A DNA stretch of 64,000 nt from Paenibacillus sp. JCM 10914 (GCF_001315105.1 NZ_BAZR01000004.1:62001-126000), one strand, 5' to 3'; numbered from the stretch's first letter, positions 52,915 to 62,392 are shown. Program-made: numbers and translations. The notes: generated from the sequence alone by a model not told the origin.

Positions 52915-53067
52915 TTTTATGCTTATCAGGATCTTTAGCGCTAAAGATTGTTCTTTTTATCTGCCTTTTAATTGTTTTTAAGGTACGGTTAAGGTTTATA
53001 GTACACAATAAAGACAATTAATATATTAAACCACTTGAACCAAGTGATTTTAATAGGAGGTAAATAT

Positions 53068-54705
53068 ATGGACGATCAAAGAAAACGTTACGGCTATCCG
53101 GATGATGAGGGGAATCATGAGGCGAATCATAAGGAAGAACCTGAACGACTAGATTCAGATTCTGGCAAGTCTTCATACTACTATTCATACGGACCCTTTC
53201 AGTCCATATCGAGCGATGAGGAAGACATGTCCAACAGAGCAAATCCGACCAGGGAGTCACAGGAAGTAAAGGTCACCACCCCCCAACCTGTGAAACCGAT
53301 ACCGTCCTCAAGTTTCTCTCAATCGCAATCTGCTGGAGGCAGCCAAGGTGGCGGTGGCGGGCCGCTCGATTCGATGAGCAGGAGCAAACAATGGAACTAC
53401 AGCCAGAATCCTAAAAATTCCGTGAAGACGGTGCTATTGTCATTCCTGGCAGGTGTTATCGTGATCTCAAGCCTGATGTTTGCCGCAGACCGTACGAATC
53501 TGTTTACTCCTGATGAGGCGTACTCCTCTGAGCCGGCTCAAGAAACTTCGGCTAACGTGGATGATAACGGCGGAGCTACTACGACATCAGCTTTGATTCC
53601 TTCGGGTCAGGGCGATGTAGCAACCGTGGTTGATCAGGCCAGTCCTGCCGTCGTCTTGATTGAGACGCTGGTTAAGAGCGGGAATCGCCAGAACTCTGGC
53701 GGTAACCTGAATGACCCGTTCTGGTATTTCTTTGGCGGTGGCAGTCAGGGTGGCAACGGTGGTAATAATGGAAATGGTGGCAATAGCGGTGACGGCGGCC
53801 AAGATTCGCAACAATTGCAGCCGTCCGGAATTGGGTCCGGCTTCATCTTCGACAAGTCCGGTTATATCCTGACGAACGAACATGTTATCCATGGTGCGGA
53901 TGTCATTCAGGTGACGGTGCAGGGCAACAAGAAGCCTTATGAAGCGAAGCTGCTCGGCTCCAGTTATGAGCTCGACTTGGCGGTACTGAAGATTGAAGGG
54001 GATGACTTCCCAAGCGTCCAGTTGGGCGATTCTGATTCGCTCAAGGTCGGGGAATGGCTGGTAGCGATCGGTAACCCGCACGGTTTCGATCATACGGTAA
54101 CTGCCGGCGTACTTAGCTCCAAAGAGCGTGCAATCGACATTCAAGGTACCAATGGAGAAGCAGCACGTAACTATGAGCACTTACTGCAAACCGATGCTTC
54201 CATTAACCCGGGTAACTCCGGCGGACCGCTGCTTAACCTTCAAGGAGAAGTAATCGGCATGAACGTGGCCGTAAGCGCAGAGGCGCAGGGCATCGGATTT
54301 GCGATTCCAGCCAGTACGATTCAGGAAGTGCTGGAATACTTGAAGAATAACGAGGAAGTACCGAAAGAACCGGTACCGTTCATCGGAGCTAATCTGGGAA
54401 CCGTCACGCCTCAGATCTCGGAGACGCTTGGAACCGATGTTACGGAAGGTTCTTATGTGGACAGTGTTGTATTCCGATCACCAGCGTACGAAGCTGATCT
54501 GCGCCAATACGATATCATTGTGGGGGCAGATGGGGAGAAGCAACCGACTTCTCAGGATTTGGTGGATTTTATTAAATCGAAGAATGTCGGGGATCAAATT
54601 ACGCTCAATGTCGTGCGTAACGGGAAGACAATTGACCTGCCGCTGACGATCGGCGACAAGAACGAGTATGATCTTTCCCAGCAACAGCAGCAACAACAGC
54701 CGTAA
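53068..54705 (+). CDS. htrA: Membrane-anchored HtrA/DegP-type serine protease
   Basis: 545 residues. A disordered acidic N terminus is followed by one membrane helix (TVLLSFLAGVIVISSLMFAA, about residue 125). A trypsin-like domain follows with the catalytic triad: His in LTNEHVIHGAD, Asp in YELDLAVLKIEGD, Ser in INPGNSGGPLLN. A Gly/Asn-rich insertion (GGSQGGNGGNNGNGGNSGDG) sits in the loop before the His. One PDZ domain and a poly-Gln tail follow. ATG 53068 has AGGAGG upstream. Works outside the membrane in protein quality control. A two-component pair follows. Confidence 0.94.
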   Translation: MDDQRKRYGYPDDEGNHEANHKEEPERLDSDSGKSSYYYSYGPFQSISSDEEDMSNRANPTRESQEVKVTTPQPVKPIPSSSFSQSQSAGGSQGGGGGPLDSMSRSKQWNYSQNPKNSVKTVLLSFLAGVIVISSLMFAADRTNLFTPDEAYSSEPAQETSANVDDNGGATTTSALIPSGQGDVATVVDQASPAVVLIETLVKSGNRQNSGGNLNDPFWYFFGGGSQGGNGGNNGNGGNSGDGGQDSQQLQPSGIGSGFIFDKSGYILTNEHVIHGADVIQVTVQGNKKPYEAKLLGSSYELDLAVLKIEGDDFPSVQLGDSDSLKVGEWLVAIGNPHGFDHTVTAGVLSSKERAIDIQGTNGEAARNYEHLLQTDASINPGNSGGPLLNLQGEVIGMNVAVSAEAQGIGFAIPASTIQEVLEYLKNNEEVPKEPVPFIGANLGTVTPQISETLGTDVTEGSYVDSVVFRSPAYEADLRQYDIIVGADGEKQPTSQDLVDFIKSKNVGDQITLNVVRNGKTIDLPLTIGDKNEYDLSQQQQQQQP

Positions 54706-54726
54706 CCCTGAAGATAAGCAAGGACA

Positions 54727-54758
54727 ACAAGCGGAAGGGACCGATCCCTTCCGCTTGT
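54727..54758 (+). terminator. Hairpin after htrA
   Basis: ACAAGCGGAAGGGA, loop CCGA, TCCCTTCCGCTTGT: a perfect 14-bp stem. The following sequence is CTTGTGCTTGG, with few T, so it may pause or partially terminate. Confidence 0.7.
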
Positions 54759-54840
54759 CTTGTGCTTGGACTGACCGATATAATGGGATTGTTACAGTCA
54801 TATTAGTTGAAACGTTAGAAGATAGAGGAGATGCCGCTAT

Positions 54841-55527
54841 ATGCGATCCCGGATATTAATTGTGGATGATGATGAGAAGATTATCTCGATGCTGCGCAGA
54901 GGTCTTGCGTTCGAGGGCTATGACGTACTGACCGCGTCGAATGGAGCGGAAGGTTTGAAAGTTATATTAAGCGAGGAGCCGGATGTGGTCGTTCTGGATG
55001 TAATGATGCCGCAGGTGGATGGATTTGAAGCTTTGCGAAGATTGCGGGAGGGCGGGAGTACAGTCCCGGTCCTGATGCTCACCGCTAAAGACGAAGTCGA
55101 GAACCGGGTAAAGGGACTCGATACGGGTGCCGATGATTACTTGGTGAAGCCGTTTGCGCTGGAGGAACTGCTTGCCCGCGTTCGTGCTTTGCTCCGCCGC
55201 AAAACAGGCGACGATTCTTCTAACCACAGGCTGACCTTCGAGGAGCTCGTGATGGATACGGACGCAAGAGAAGTTATTCGTGGCGGACAGAGGCTAGAGC
55301 TGACGGCCAAGGAATTCGAACTATTGCATTTGTTTATGCAGAATCCGAAGCGGGTGTTATCCCGCGACCTGATCATGGATAAAATATGGGGTTATGACTA
55401 CAGCGGGGAATCCAACGTGCTGGAAGTGTATATCGCCATGCTCCGGCAGAAGACCGAGGAACATGGAGGGAAGCGGCTGATCCAGACGATCCGCGGAGCT
55501 GGTTATATTCTAAGAGGAGACAATTAG
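54841..55527 (+). CDS. OmpR-family response regulator
   Basis: 228 residues. Receiver: ILIVDDDEKIISMLRRGL, phospho-Asp in PDVVVLDVMMPQVDG, Lys in DDYLVKPFALEELLARVRA. OmpR winged helix: LELTAKEFELLHLFMQNP and LDVYI-like SGESNVLEVYIAMLRQKTEE, then IRGAGYILR. Starts at ATG 54841 after a GAGGAGATG region. The kinase gene follows with one base between stop and start. Position behind htrA resembles CssRS of B. subtilis, which regulates htrA. This is suggestive, not proof. Confidence 0.93.
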   Translation: MRSRILIVDDDEKIISMLRRGLAFEGYDVLTASNGAEGLKVILSEEPDVVVLDVMMPQVDGFEALRRLREGGSTVPVLMLTAKDEVENRVKGLDTGADDYLVKPFALEELLARVRALLRRKTGDDSSNHRLTFEELVMDTDAREVIRGGQRLELTAKEFELLHLFMQNPKRVLSRDLIMDKIWGYDYSGESNVLEVYIAMLRQKTEEHGGKRLIQTIRGAGYILRGDN

Positions 55528-55528
55528 C

Positions 55529-56986
55529 ATGTCCATTCGGTTAAGATTGACAGCTTGGTATACAGGGATCTTGTTCGTAACGCTGGTCATGTTCAGCTCA
55601 GCGGTTTATGGGTTTGTGCATTTGTATACGTACGAGGAGTTAAAGCAGCGGCTGGAGCAGGAAGCCAATAAAATTGGATACACATCTTCGTCGGTAGCGC
55701 TTTTACCTGATCGTTCCTCAGAGAAAAATTTGGCGGCAGCGGATCTGTATGTACAGCTGTATACATTCTATAACGGATCTATTTGGAAATCCGGTAATAT
55801 GGAATTCAGTGGTTTGCAATTTGATAAACCATCCATTGAGAAAGCATTAAATATGACGAAACCTGGAGAGTATAAGCAGTTCTCATTTAATGGGGCATCT
55901 TTCCTTGTGTACCAGTCCCCTGTTGTTGAAACGAATTCGGGTAAATTATTCGGATGGCTTCAAGTAGGGGTGAACACACGCACCATCGATCAAACACTCG
56001 ATCGCCTCCAGTCCATCCTCATCATGGGTACAGCCGCGACGCTTGCCATAGCCTCCACTCTCGGCTTGTTCCTAGCTCGCAAATCGATGAAGCCGATCGG
56101 CAAAGTCACGCAAGCAGCGGAGCAGATCCAGAAGGGAACCGACCTTAGCGTCCGCATTGAATACGATGGCCCACAGGACGAGATTGGGCAGTTAATCGGT
56201 ACGTTTAATGGGATGCTCGAGCGGACCGAGGGTTTTTATAAAGAGCTGGAAGATGCGTATGCCGCGCAGCGGCGCTTCGTCTCGGATGCCTCCCATGAAC
56301 TGCGTACGCCGCTAACGACGATTCGCGGAAACGTGGATCTGTTGCAGAAGATGTGGAAGGTAGAGCCTGGCGAAAGAGAAGATCTGGATGAAGAGACAAT
56401 CAAGAATATCTCCTTTGATGCGGTCGGGGATATCTCCGATGAAGCGAAGCGGATGAGCCGACTTGTCAACGACATGCTGTCCTTGGCACGGGCGGATACA
56501 GGACAGACGTTTGAGCTTGATCCCATTGCGCTGCAGCCGCTGGTCGAGGAAGTTGCCAGACGTGCTCATTTCCTGGAAAAATCGGCGGAGTGGCATGTGG
56601 GCAGTCTGTCCGTCCTGAACGGAATCTACGTCAACGGCAACAAGGATTATCTGCAGCAAATGCTGTTCATCTTTATCGAGAATGCGTTCAAGTATACACC
56701 GGAAGGTGAAGTCAGTCTCGATGTCGTGCTGTTCAAGGGGCAGATCGGACTTCGGATTGCCGATACCGGTATCGGTATGGATAAGAGCGAGGTTCCATTT
56801 ATCTTCGAGCGCTTCTATCGCGCCGATCAATCCAGAGGCATTACGAGTGGCACAGGGCTTGGATTGTCCATTGCCAAGTGGATTATTGACGAACATCAAG
56901 GGTCTGTCGAGGTTGTGACTCGCAGTGGAGAGGGCAGCACCTTTATCGTCTGGCTGCCCATCGTCTTTGCTCCCCCACTGGAATAG
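55529..56986 (+). CDS. Membrane sensor histidine kinase
   Basis: 485 residues. Two membrane helices (GILFVTLVMFSSAVYGFVHL and LIMGTAATLAIASTLGLFLA) enclose a sensor domain of about 130 residues outside the membrane. Then a HAMP domain and the phospho-His in RFVSDASHELRTPLTTIRGN. The ATPase domain follows (FIENAFKYTP, IADTGIGMD, FYRADQSRGITSGTGLGLSI). Partner of the response regulator one base upstream. The stimulus is unknown; proximity to htrA suggests envelope or secretion stress. Confidence 0.93.
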   Translation: MSIRLRLTAWYTGILFVTLVMFSSAVYGFVHLYTYEELKQRLEQEANKIGYTSSSVALLPDRSSEKNLAAADLYVQLYTFYNGSIWKSGNMEFSGLQFDKPSIEKALNMTKPGEYKQFSFNGASFLVYQSPVVETNSGKLFGWLQVGVNTRTIDQTLDRLQSILIMGTAATLAIASTLGLFLARKSMKPIGKVTQAAEQIQKGTDLSVRIEYDGPQDEIGQLIGTFNGMLERTEGFYKELEDAYAAQRRFVSDASHELRTPLTTIRGNVDLLQKMWKVEPGEREDLDEETIKNISFDAVGDISDEAKRMSRLVNDMLSLARADTGQTFELDPIALQPLVEEVARRAHFLEKSAEWHVGSLSVLNGIYVNGNKDYLQQMLFIFIENAFKYTPEGEVSLDVVLFKGQIGLRIADTGIGMDKSEVPFIFERFYRADQSRGITSGTGLGLSIAKWIIDEHQGSVEVVTRSGEGSTFIVWLPIVFAPPLE

Positions 56987-57029
56987 GGTTATAATAGACT
57001 AGATCACGAAGGAATTCTTCTGAAAGCAG

Positions 57030-57988
57030 GTGACGATCATCGAAGTCCTAAAAATTTCGCCGAGAGGTTATTGTTACGGAGTTGTAGACGCATGGTGCTT
57101 GCAAGGCAGGCGGCGCAGAATCTGGATCTTCCCCGGCCTATATATATTCTCGGCATGATTGTTCATAACAGTCATGTCACCGAATCATTTGAAGACGAAG
57201 GCATCATTACATTAGACGGTCCGAATCGGTTAGAGATTCTGAATCAGGTGGAGAGTGGCACCGTTATATTCACGGCACACGGTGTATCCCCGGAGGTGCG
57301 CAAACTTGCCAGGGATAAAGGTTTAACGACACTGGATGCTACATGTCCGGATGTGACCAAGACCCATGACTTGATTCGCGAAAAGTCGGCTGAGGGTTAT
57401 CAAATTATCTACATCGGGAAGAAAGGCCACCCTGAACCGGAAGGTGCGATTGGGATCGCACCTGAGCATGTGCACTTGATTGAGCGCGAAGAAGAGATTG
57501 AGCTATTGGAGTTTGATTCATCGCGCATCATCATTACGAATCAGACGACGATGAGCCAATGGGATATTAAGCATATTATGAAGAGCTTGCTGGAGAGGTT
57601 TCCGGGGGCTGAGATTCATAACGAGATCTGCCTGGCAACCCAGGTTCGTCAGGAAGCGGTGGCCGAGCAAGCCGGTCAAGCGGATTTGGTCATCGTTGTA
57701 GGAGACCCGCGCAGCAATAACTCCAATCGACTCGCCCAAGTATCCGAAGAGATTGCAGGCGTTCGAGCTTACCGGATCGGCGACGTTACGGAACTGAAGC
57801 GCGAATGGCTTGAGGGCGTTGAGAAAGTTGGCGTTACTTCTGGGGCATCGACACCTACACCGATCACGAAAGAAGTCATTGCTTATTTGGAACAGTATGA
57901 GAAGGATAAGCCTGAGACGTGGGAGATCAAGCGGACGCTAAACAAGAACAAGCTGCTGCCGCCGGTTAGGGTTAAGAGCAAATCATAA
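57030..57988 (+). pseudogene. ispH: IspH, 4-hydroxy-3-methylbut-2-enyl diphosphate reductase, split by a single-base deletion
   Basis: Last enzyme of the MEP isoprenoid pathway, an Fe-S reductase. From GTG 57030 the frame reads [17 protein letters not shown], with the first cluster Cys, then breaks near 57092 (GCATGG). One extra A (GCAATGG) restores [12 protein letters not shown] and the rest of a normal protein of about 320 residues. It includes [24 protein letters not shown] with the second Cys, [28 protein letters not shown] with the third Cys, [15 protein letters not shown], and [14 protein letters not shown]. Without the N-terminal Cys it would not work. Because ispH is normally essential, a sequence error is much more likely than real loss. 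Confidence 0.88.
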
Positions 57989-58000
57989 AACATTTTCATG

Positions 58001-58039
58001 AAGACCTGTTGCGATGATACATCGTGATGGGTCTTTTTT
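58001..58039 (+). terminator. Terminator after ispH
   Basis: AAGACC pairs with GGGTCTT around an inner CGATG/CATCG stem, followed by TTTTT. Confidence 0.88.
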
Positions 58040-58484
58040 AGGAATAACAAGGACAGGAGGCATGTACATACTGCATCAAGACACATCCGAAAAATTTTAA
58101 AATAATATAATTAATGTTTGAACTTGGATTATATGATCCATTGACCATACACAAGATGACTGTTACAGTATCTAATGAAGATAGCGCTGTCATTCGTATA
58201 CCGGAGCAGAATCGACCGAGTTAGATATCCAGCGATAGAAGCGCTGAACTGTGTGCTTTATTATACTATGCAACGATAATTACTTTAACTACGTTTATGG
58301 GAAGCTTGCAGATTTAGATGCATGCTTCACAACATTGAATCTCATCATGAAGCTTCCCTTAAATTGCATGCTTATGAAAGAGAGCGAACCTGCACCCCCC
58401 CTTCAATGTTGACCAGGCTTCCCGTAGTGTCACGGGCTTGGCCTATCTAATAAACTCCCTTATTAGAGAACGTAGACGATGTGC

Positions 58485-58514
58485 TACACCTCTAGTATGA
58501 GGGGTTTTTTGTGC
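58485..58514 (+). terminator. Terminator or attenuator upstream of the sugar transporter
   Basis: ACCTC, loop TAGTAT, GAGGGGT, then TTTTTT. It lies 155 bases before the first permease gene, so it may act as an attenuator. Confidence 0.75.
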
Positions 58515-58536
58515 AACTTATATATATACCACTATG

Positions 58537-58552
58537 TGTAAGCGTTTAAACA
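58537..58552. promoter_or_regulatory. cre-like site upstream of the sugar transporter
   Basis: TGTAAGCGTTTAAACA resembles the CcpA cre consensus TGWAANCGNTNWCA, with one mismatch in the right half as normally aligned. Location ahead of a sugar transporter operon fits catabolite control. Confidence 0.5.
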
Positions 58553-58668
58553 TTCGATTGAATATTATCATTTTTCGTTGAATAGGCAAATATTTATTCG
58601 CGCTAATATATTTTACAATGACAACATTAGAGAAACTTCATGGCACACTTCAACACGGGGGGTTCGTT

Positions 58669-59625
58669 ATGGCACAAATATCCGTTGAACAGGAACCTGT
58701 TCCTGAGCGGAAGAGAGACAGTAAGCTCATACGCTTTTTCAAGCAGTGGGACATACAGTTAATGGTTCTGCCTGCACTCGCACTTATCTTTGTATTCAGT
58801 TATGTCCCAATGTACGGAATTCTGATGGCCTTTCAGGATTACAACATATTCAAAGGGATGGGAGAAAGTCCTTGGGTTGGAATGAAGCACTTCCGGATGT
58901 TCTTTGAAGCACCGGAATTCGCGAACGTTATGCGCAACACGATTGTGATCAGTTTGCTGAAATTCTTAATCGGCTTCCCAGCACCTGTCATCCTGGCACT
59001 CATGCTGAATGAAGTCCGGCATATGTTCTTCAAGAGACTGGTTCAGACGGTCAGTTATTTGCCTCACTTTCTATCTTGGGTTATCGTTTCGGGATTTGCA
59101 GTATCTTTGCTCGCAACCGATAACGGAAGCATCAACATCCTGTTAGAGAAGTTGAATCTGATTGATGAACCGATTAACTTCCTATCGATTCCGGAGTATT
59201 TCTGGACGATTCTCGTAACGACCAATGTCTGGAAAGAGATCGGGTTCTCGTCTATCGTTTATCTGGCGGCTGTAGCAGGGGTTGACCCGCACATGTACGA
59301 AGCAGCAGATATGGACGGTGCAAGTAAATTCCGTCAAGTCTTCTTCATTACGTTGCCTTCGATTATGCCGGTTGTCATTATCTTCATGATTCTCAATATC
59401 GGTAACTTGATGACGGCAGGATTTGAAGATATCTTGCTCTTGGCGAAGAATCCCGTATTAAGAGAAGTATCAGATGTCATTGATACCTACGTTTACCGGA
59501 TAGGTATTGAAAACTCCCGGTTCTCCTATGCAACGGCTGTCGGCTTGTTCAAAGCGGTAATAAGTGTGATGCTTCTGACGATCGCCAATCTTATTGCACG
59601 CAGATCAGGTAACAGTCTATGGTAA
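58669..59625 (+). CDS. Oligosaccharide ABC transporter permease, LplB type
   Basis: 318 residues with six membrane helices (LALIFVFSYVPMYGILMAF, SLLKFLIGFPAPVILALML and so on) and the EAA loop near the C terminus (YEAADMDGASKFRQVFFITLPSI, in parts EAADMDGASKF and FFITLPSI). LplB/YtcP/LplA-type systems import complex polysaccharide fragments such as those from xylan, pectin or rhamnogalacturonan. ATG 58669 follows GGGGGG; the 58618 extension lacks a site. First gene of a transporter operon. Confidence 0.93.
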   Translation: MAQISVEQEPVPERKRDSKLIRFFKQWDIQLMVLPALALIFVFSYVPMYGILMAFQDYNIFKGMGESPWVGMKHFRMFFEAPEFANVMRNTIVISLLKFLIGFPAPVILALMLNEVRHMFFKRLVQTVSYLPHFLSWVIVSGFAVSLLATDNGSINILLEKLNLIDEPINFLSIPEYFWTILVTTNVWKEIGFSSIVYLAAVAGVDPHMYEAADMDGASKFRQVFFITLPSIMPVVIIFMILNIGNLMTAGFEDILLLAKNPVLREVSDVIDTYVYRIGIENSRFSYATAVGLFKAVISVMLLTIANLIARRSGNSLW

Positions 59626-59656
59626 AAGCACATTGTGATGAAGGGAGCGGGTAGAC

Positions 59657-60553
59657 TTGGTACGTTTAGGATTTGGTGATCGCCTTATGGTGATCATAAT
59701 ATATATCTTTCTGGCACTTCTGGCGTTTGTGACCTTTTATCCGTTTTGGAACGCGCTGGTCGTATCCTTTAACTCAGGAGCTGATACATCGCTCGGGGGA
59801 GTCACATTCTGGCCTAGAGATTTCACACTAGAGAATTACAGCATAGTTTTTCAGGATCAACGATTGTTAACGGGCTTTGGTATATCGGTTGCTCGTACAA
59901 TCGTAGGTACGATTGGCTCCGTATTGGTTACATCGATCTTGGCTTATGGTATGACCAAGCGAGAACTGATTGGCCGTAAGTATTATATGATTATGTGTAT
60001 CATTACGATGTATTTCGCCGGCGGTTTGATTCCAAGCTTTATGCTCATTCGTGGCTTGGGCTTGATGGACTCGTTCTGGGTATATATTATTCCAGGATTG
60101 GTAAGCGTGTGGAATATGATTATCTTCCGTACTTTCTTCCAGGGATTGCCGAATGGTCTGGAGGAGTCAGCCAAAATTGACGGTGCAGGCAACTGGGGTA
60201 TCTTCTTCAAGATTATTTTGCCTTTATCCGGTCCAGTTATTGCAACCTTGTCTTTGTTCACGGCGGTTTCTCACTGGAATGAGTGGTTCTTGCCAAGCAT
60301 TTATATCAACAAAGAGGAACTTCTTCCGATTCAGACGATATTGCGCCAGATTCTGAATTCGAACATTATGTCAGAACAAATGGCGAACCTTGATCCTGCT
60401 TCGCAAGCAGTTCTGTCTAAGATGCAAAGCGTAACTACCAAATCGCTATCGATGGCAACCATGATCGTTGCAACTGTACCTATCATTATGGTATATCCAT
60501 TCGTTCAGAAGCACTTTGTTAAGGGTGTATTGGTAGGTTCTTTGAAAGAGTAG
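59657..60553 (+). CDS. Oligosaccharide ABC transporter permease, LplC/YtcP type
   Basis: 298 residues, six membrane helices (VIIIYIFLALLAFVTFYPF, SVLVTSILAYGMTKREL, MYFAGGLIPSFMLIRGLGL) and the EAA loop (LEESAKIDGAGNWGIFFKIILPL). The MYFAGGLIPSFML motif is typical of the second permease of LplABC-type importers. TTG start after GAAGGGAG. It forms the membrane channel with the preceding gene. The ATPase is not encoded here; such systems share the MsmX-type ATPase. Confidence 0.93.
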   Translation: MVRLGFGDRLMVIIIYIFLALLAFVTFYPFWNALVVSFNSGADTSLGGVTFWPRDFTLENYSIVFQDQRLLTGFGISVARTIVGTIGSVLVTSILAYGMTKRELIGRKYYMIMCIITMYFAGGLIPSFMLIRGLGLMDSFWVYIIPGLVSVWNMIIFRTFFQGLPNGLEESAKIDGAGNWGIFFKIILPLSGPVIATLSLFTAVSHWNEWFLPSIYINKEELLPIQTILRQILNSNIMSEQMANLDPASQAVLSKMQSVTTKSLSMATMIVATVPIIMVYPFVQKHFVKGVLVGSLKE

Positions 60554-60639
60554 TCCCCCGGACTGCTAACCCAATATGTTGTTTGAAGCTAAGCTTTAGA
60601 CATAAATATCAAGTGGAATACGAAAGGGGAAATTAGAGA

Positions 60640-62316
60640 ATGATGCTTAGAAAAAAATCTCTGACCACATCGGTTACAGCTCTTCTCACAGCGGCGGCAT
60701 TAATGCTATCGGCATGTAGCGGCGGTGGGGGTGGCCAGGCAGATCCGGCTCCTAATACGGGAGATTCAGGTACAAGCAATCCACCAACAGAAGCAGCATC
60801 CGACAAGTATGTACTGGGCGAAGAGCCGCTTGATTTTAGCTTCTATGGCCATTATGACTGGTATACGATGCCAACTTGGGGTGCCGACCCAGCTTCTGAA
60901 TGGATTAAAGAGAACAAAAAAGTTAACGTAACGGCTATTAACTCTCAAGGCAACGCTGCTCAGAAATATAACACGATGATCGCTTCGAACGATCTGCCGG
61001 ATGTGTTGTGGTTGGAGCGCGGTGCAGACGTTGAGAAATTGAGAGAAAACGATATGCTCGTACCGTTTGACGATTATCTTGATAAATATCCGAACCTGAA
61101 GGAATGGATGGGCGATGCGGGTCTTAACATGCTTCGTTCCTCTGACGGCAAGCTGTATCAATTCCCGAACTGGTACACGAGCCAGCCAAATGGTAATGCC
61201 GGATATGTAGTGAACAAGAAGATTTACACAGAGCTTGGCGAGCCTAAACTCGAAACTACAGATGATTTGGCTAAATATCTGGAAGCTGTTAAAGCGAAGT
61301 ATGGCAACCAGGTTGTACCGTTCGAGCCAGGTATTGAAGGACAAGGCGTTGACGTATTGTATTCTGCTTTCAAAGAGGATGCAAGCACACGTTGGGTTAC
61401 CATCCGTGGTGTACCTAACGGTGATGAATTGACTTCGATCTTCACAGATCCAACGTATCGCGAATCGATGGTCTATGCGGCGAAGTTGTTCCGTGATAAA
61501 CTTATCTCGCAAGATGCTTTGACTCAAACTTCTGATCAAATTAAAGAAAAAGTTATGACAGGGCGCGTGGCTGTATATGCAGCGGCTAGTCCGACTGAGA
61601 ATGCGATGAACGCTCATGGTGAGCTTATTGCTAAAGATCCAGATGCCGGCTATTTCATGATCTGGCCAATCCACAAGGAAGGTCTGGATAAGAATAAAAT
61701 CTTCCCAGGTACTTACAACCAATTGGGTTGGAACGTAAGCGTAATCACGAAAGCAGCTAAAGATCCAGAAGCGATCTTTGCATTCCTTGACTGGTACACT
61801 GGACCTGAAGGTCAAACACTGCTCATGTGGGGACCTGAGGGCGGATACTGGGATGGACTTGAAGATGACGGAGTTACACCGAAGTTCACAGACAAGTATG
61901 TAAGCGATGCTGCTGGGCTTGGTAAGTTGCAAGCTGATACAACAAATATCCAATGGAACGGTAACACCGTATTTATTGATACAGCCAAAGCGAAGTTCGA
62001 GAGTACATTGCCAGAAGATCAGCGTAACTGGTCAACTCGATGGCAGTATGAAGTTACTTGGAAAACACAAAGCAATGCAACCGAATATGTTAATCTTGAT
62101 CCAGCTCCAGAAAGCGAAGAAGGAATTATCCGTCAGCGTGTAGAAGATATCTATACAGAAGCTAGAGCGAAAGCTTTGTTCGCGAAGGACGAAGCTGAAG
62201 TAATCGCCGTGCTTGATAAGGCAGAAGCTGATGCTCAATCAGCTGGGTATGCTAAACTTCTCGCATACAAAACCGAGAAATGGCAAGCTAACCTGGCTCA
62301 AATGAGAGGTCAATAA
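60640..62316 (+). CDS. Extracellular solute-binding lipoprotein for the oligosaccharide importer
   Basis: 558 residues, family 1 solute-binding protein of LplA type. Lipobox LSAC after a standard signal peptide, then a Gly/Thr/Asp-rich linker. GDYDW-like FYGHYDWYTMPTWG and AYAAASPTENAMNAHGE-type motifs match the long LplA forms. AAAGGGG precedes the ATG (an AAATTAGAG stretch intervenes). It would capture sugars outside the membrane and pass them to the two permeases upstream. A hairpin separates it from the regulator gene. Confidence 0.92.
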   Translation: MMLRKKSLTTSVTALLTAAALMLSACSGGGGGQADPAPNTGDSGTSNPPTEAASDKYVLGEEPLDFSFYGHYDWYTMPTWGADPASEWIKENKKVNVTAINSQGNAAQKYNTMIASNDLPDVLWLERGADVEKLRENDMLVPFDDYLDKYPNLKEWMGDAGLNMLRSSDGKLYQFPNWYTSQPNGNAGYVVNKKIYTELGEPKLETTDDLAKYLEAVKAKYGNQVVPFEPGIEGQGVDVLYSAFKEDASTRWVTIRGVPNGDELTSIFTDPTYRESMVYAAKLFRDKLISQDALTQTSDQIKEKVMTGRVAVYAAASPTENAMNAHGELIAKDPDAGYFMIWPIHKEGLDKNKIFPGTYNQLGWNVSVITKAAKDPEAIFAFLDWYTGPEGQTLLMWGPEGGYWDGLEDDGVTPKFTDKYVSDAAGLGKLQADTTNIQWNGNTVFIDTAKAKFESTLPEDQRNWSTRWQYEVTWKTQSNATEYVNLDPAPESEEGIIRQRVEDIYTEARAKALFAKDEAEVIAVLDKAEADAQSAGYAKLLAYKTEKWQANLAQMRGQ

Positions 62317-62336
62317 TAATAATATGAAGTCCGAAA

Positions 62337-62362
62337 GGGTATGCTGCGTATGCAGCATACCC
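62337..62362. terminator. Perfect hairpin between the binding-protein and regulator genes
   Basis: GGGTATGCTGC, loop GTAT, GCAGCATACCC. Only a weak T-rich stretch follows. It may lower downstream expression or stabilise the upstream mRNA, as often seen after binding-protein genes. Confidence 0.75.
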
Positions 62363-62392
62363 TTATCGGAATTTAGGGGGGAAATGATACCC

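Larger units (their letters stand above)
58040..58668. other. Long intergenic region and probable leader of the sugar transporter operon
   Basis: No convincing gene. Features seen: an inverted repeat GGGAAGCTT/AAGCTTCCC (58299-58307 and 58350-58358), a hairpin CCCGT-ACGGG near 58423-58440, a TAATAA/TTATTA hairpin near 58449-58466, and a terminator-like ACCTC/GAGGGGT followed by TTTTTT (58485-58514). A TATAAT-like stretch occurs near 58104. The run of hairpins ending in a terminator resembles a transcriptional attenuator, but I cannot assign a known class. Confidence 0.5.

Noticed and set aside
58113..58223. 36-codon ORF in the gap before the sugar transporter
   Set aside because: No ribosome site and no recognisable sequence; probably chance.
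60766..61953. 395-codon minus-strand ORF opposite the solute-binding protein gene
   Set aside because: Antisense shadow; composition is not protein-like and it has no family motif.
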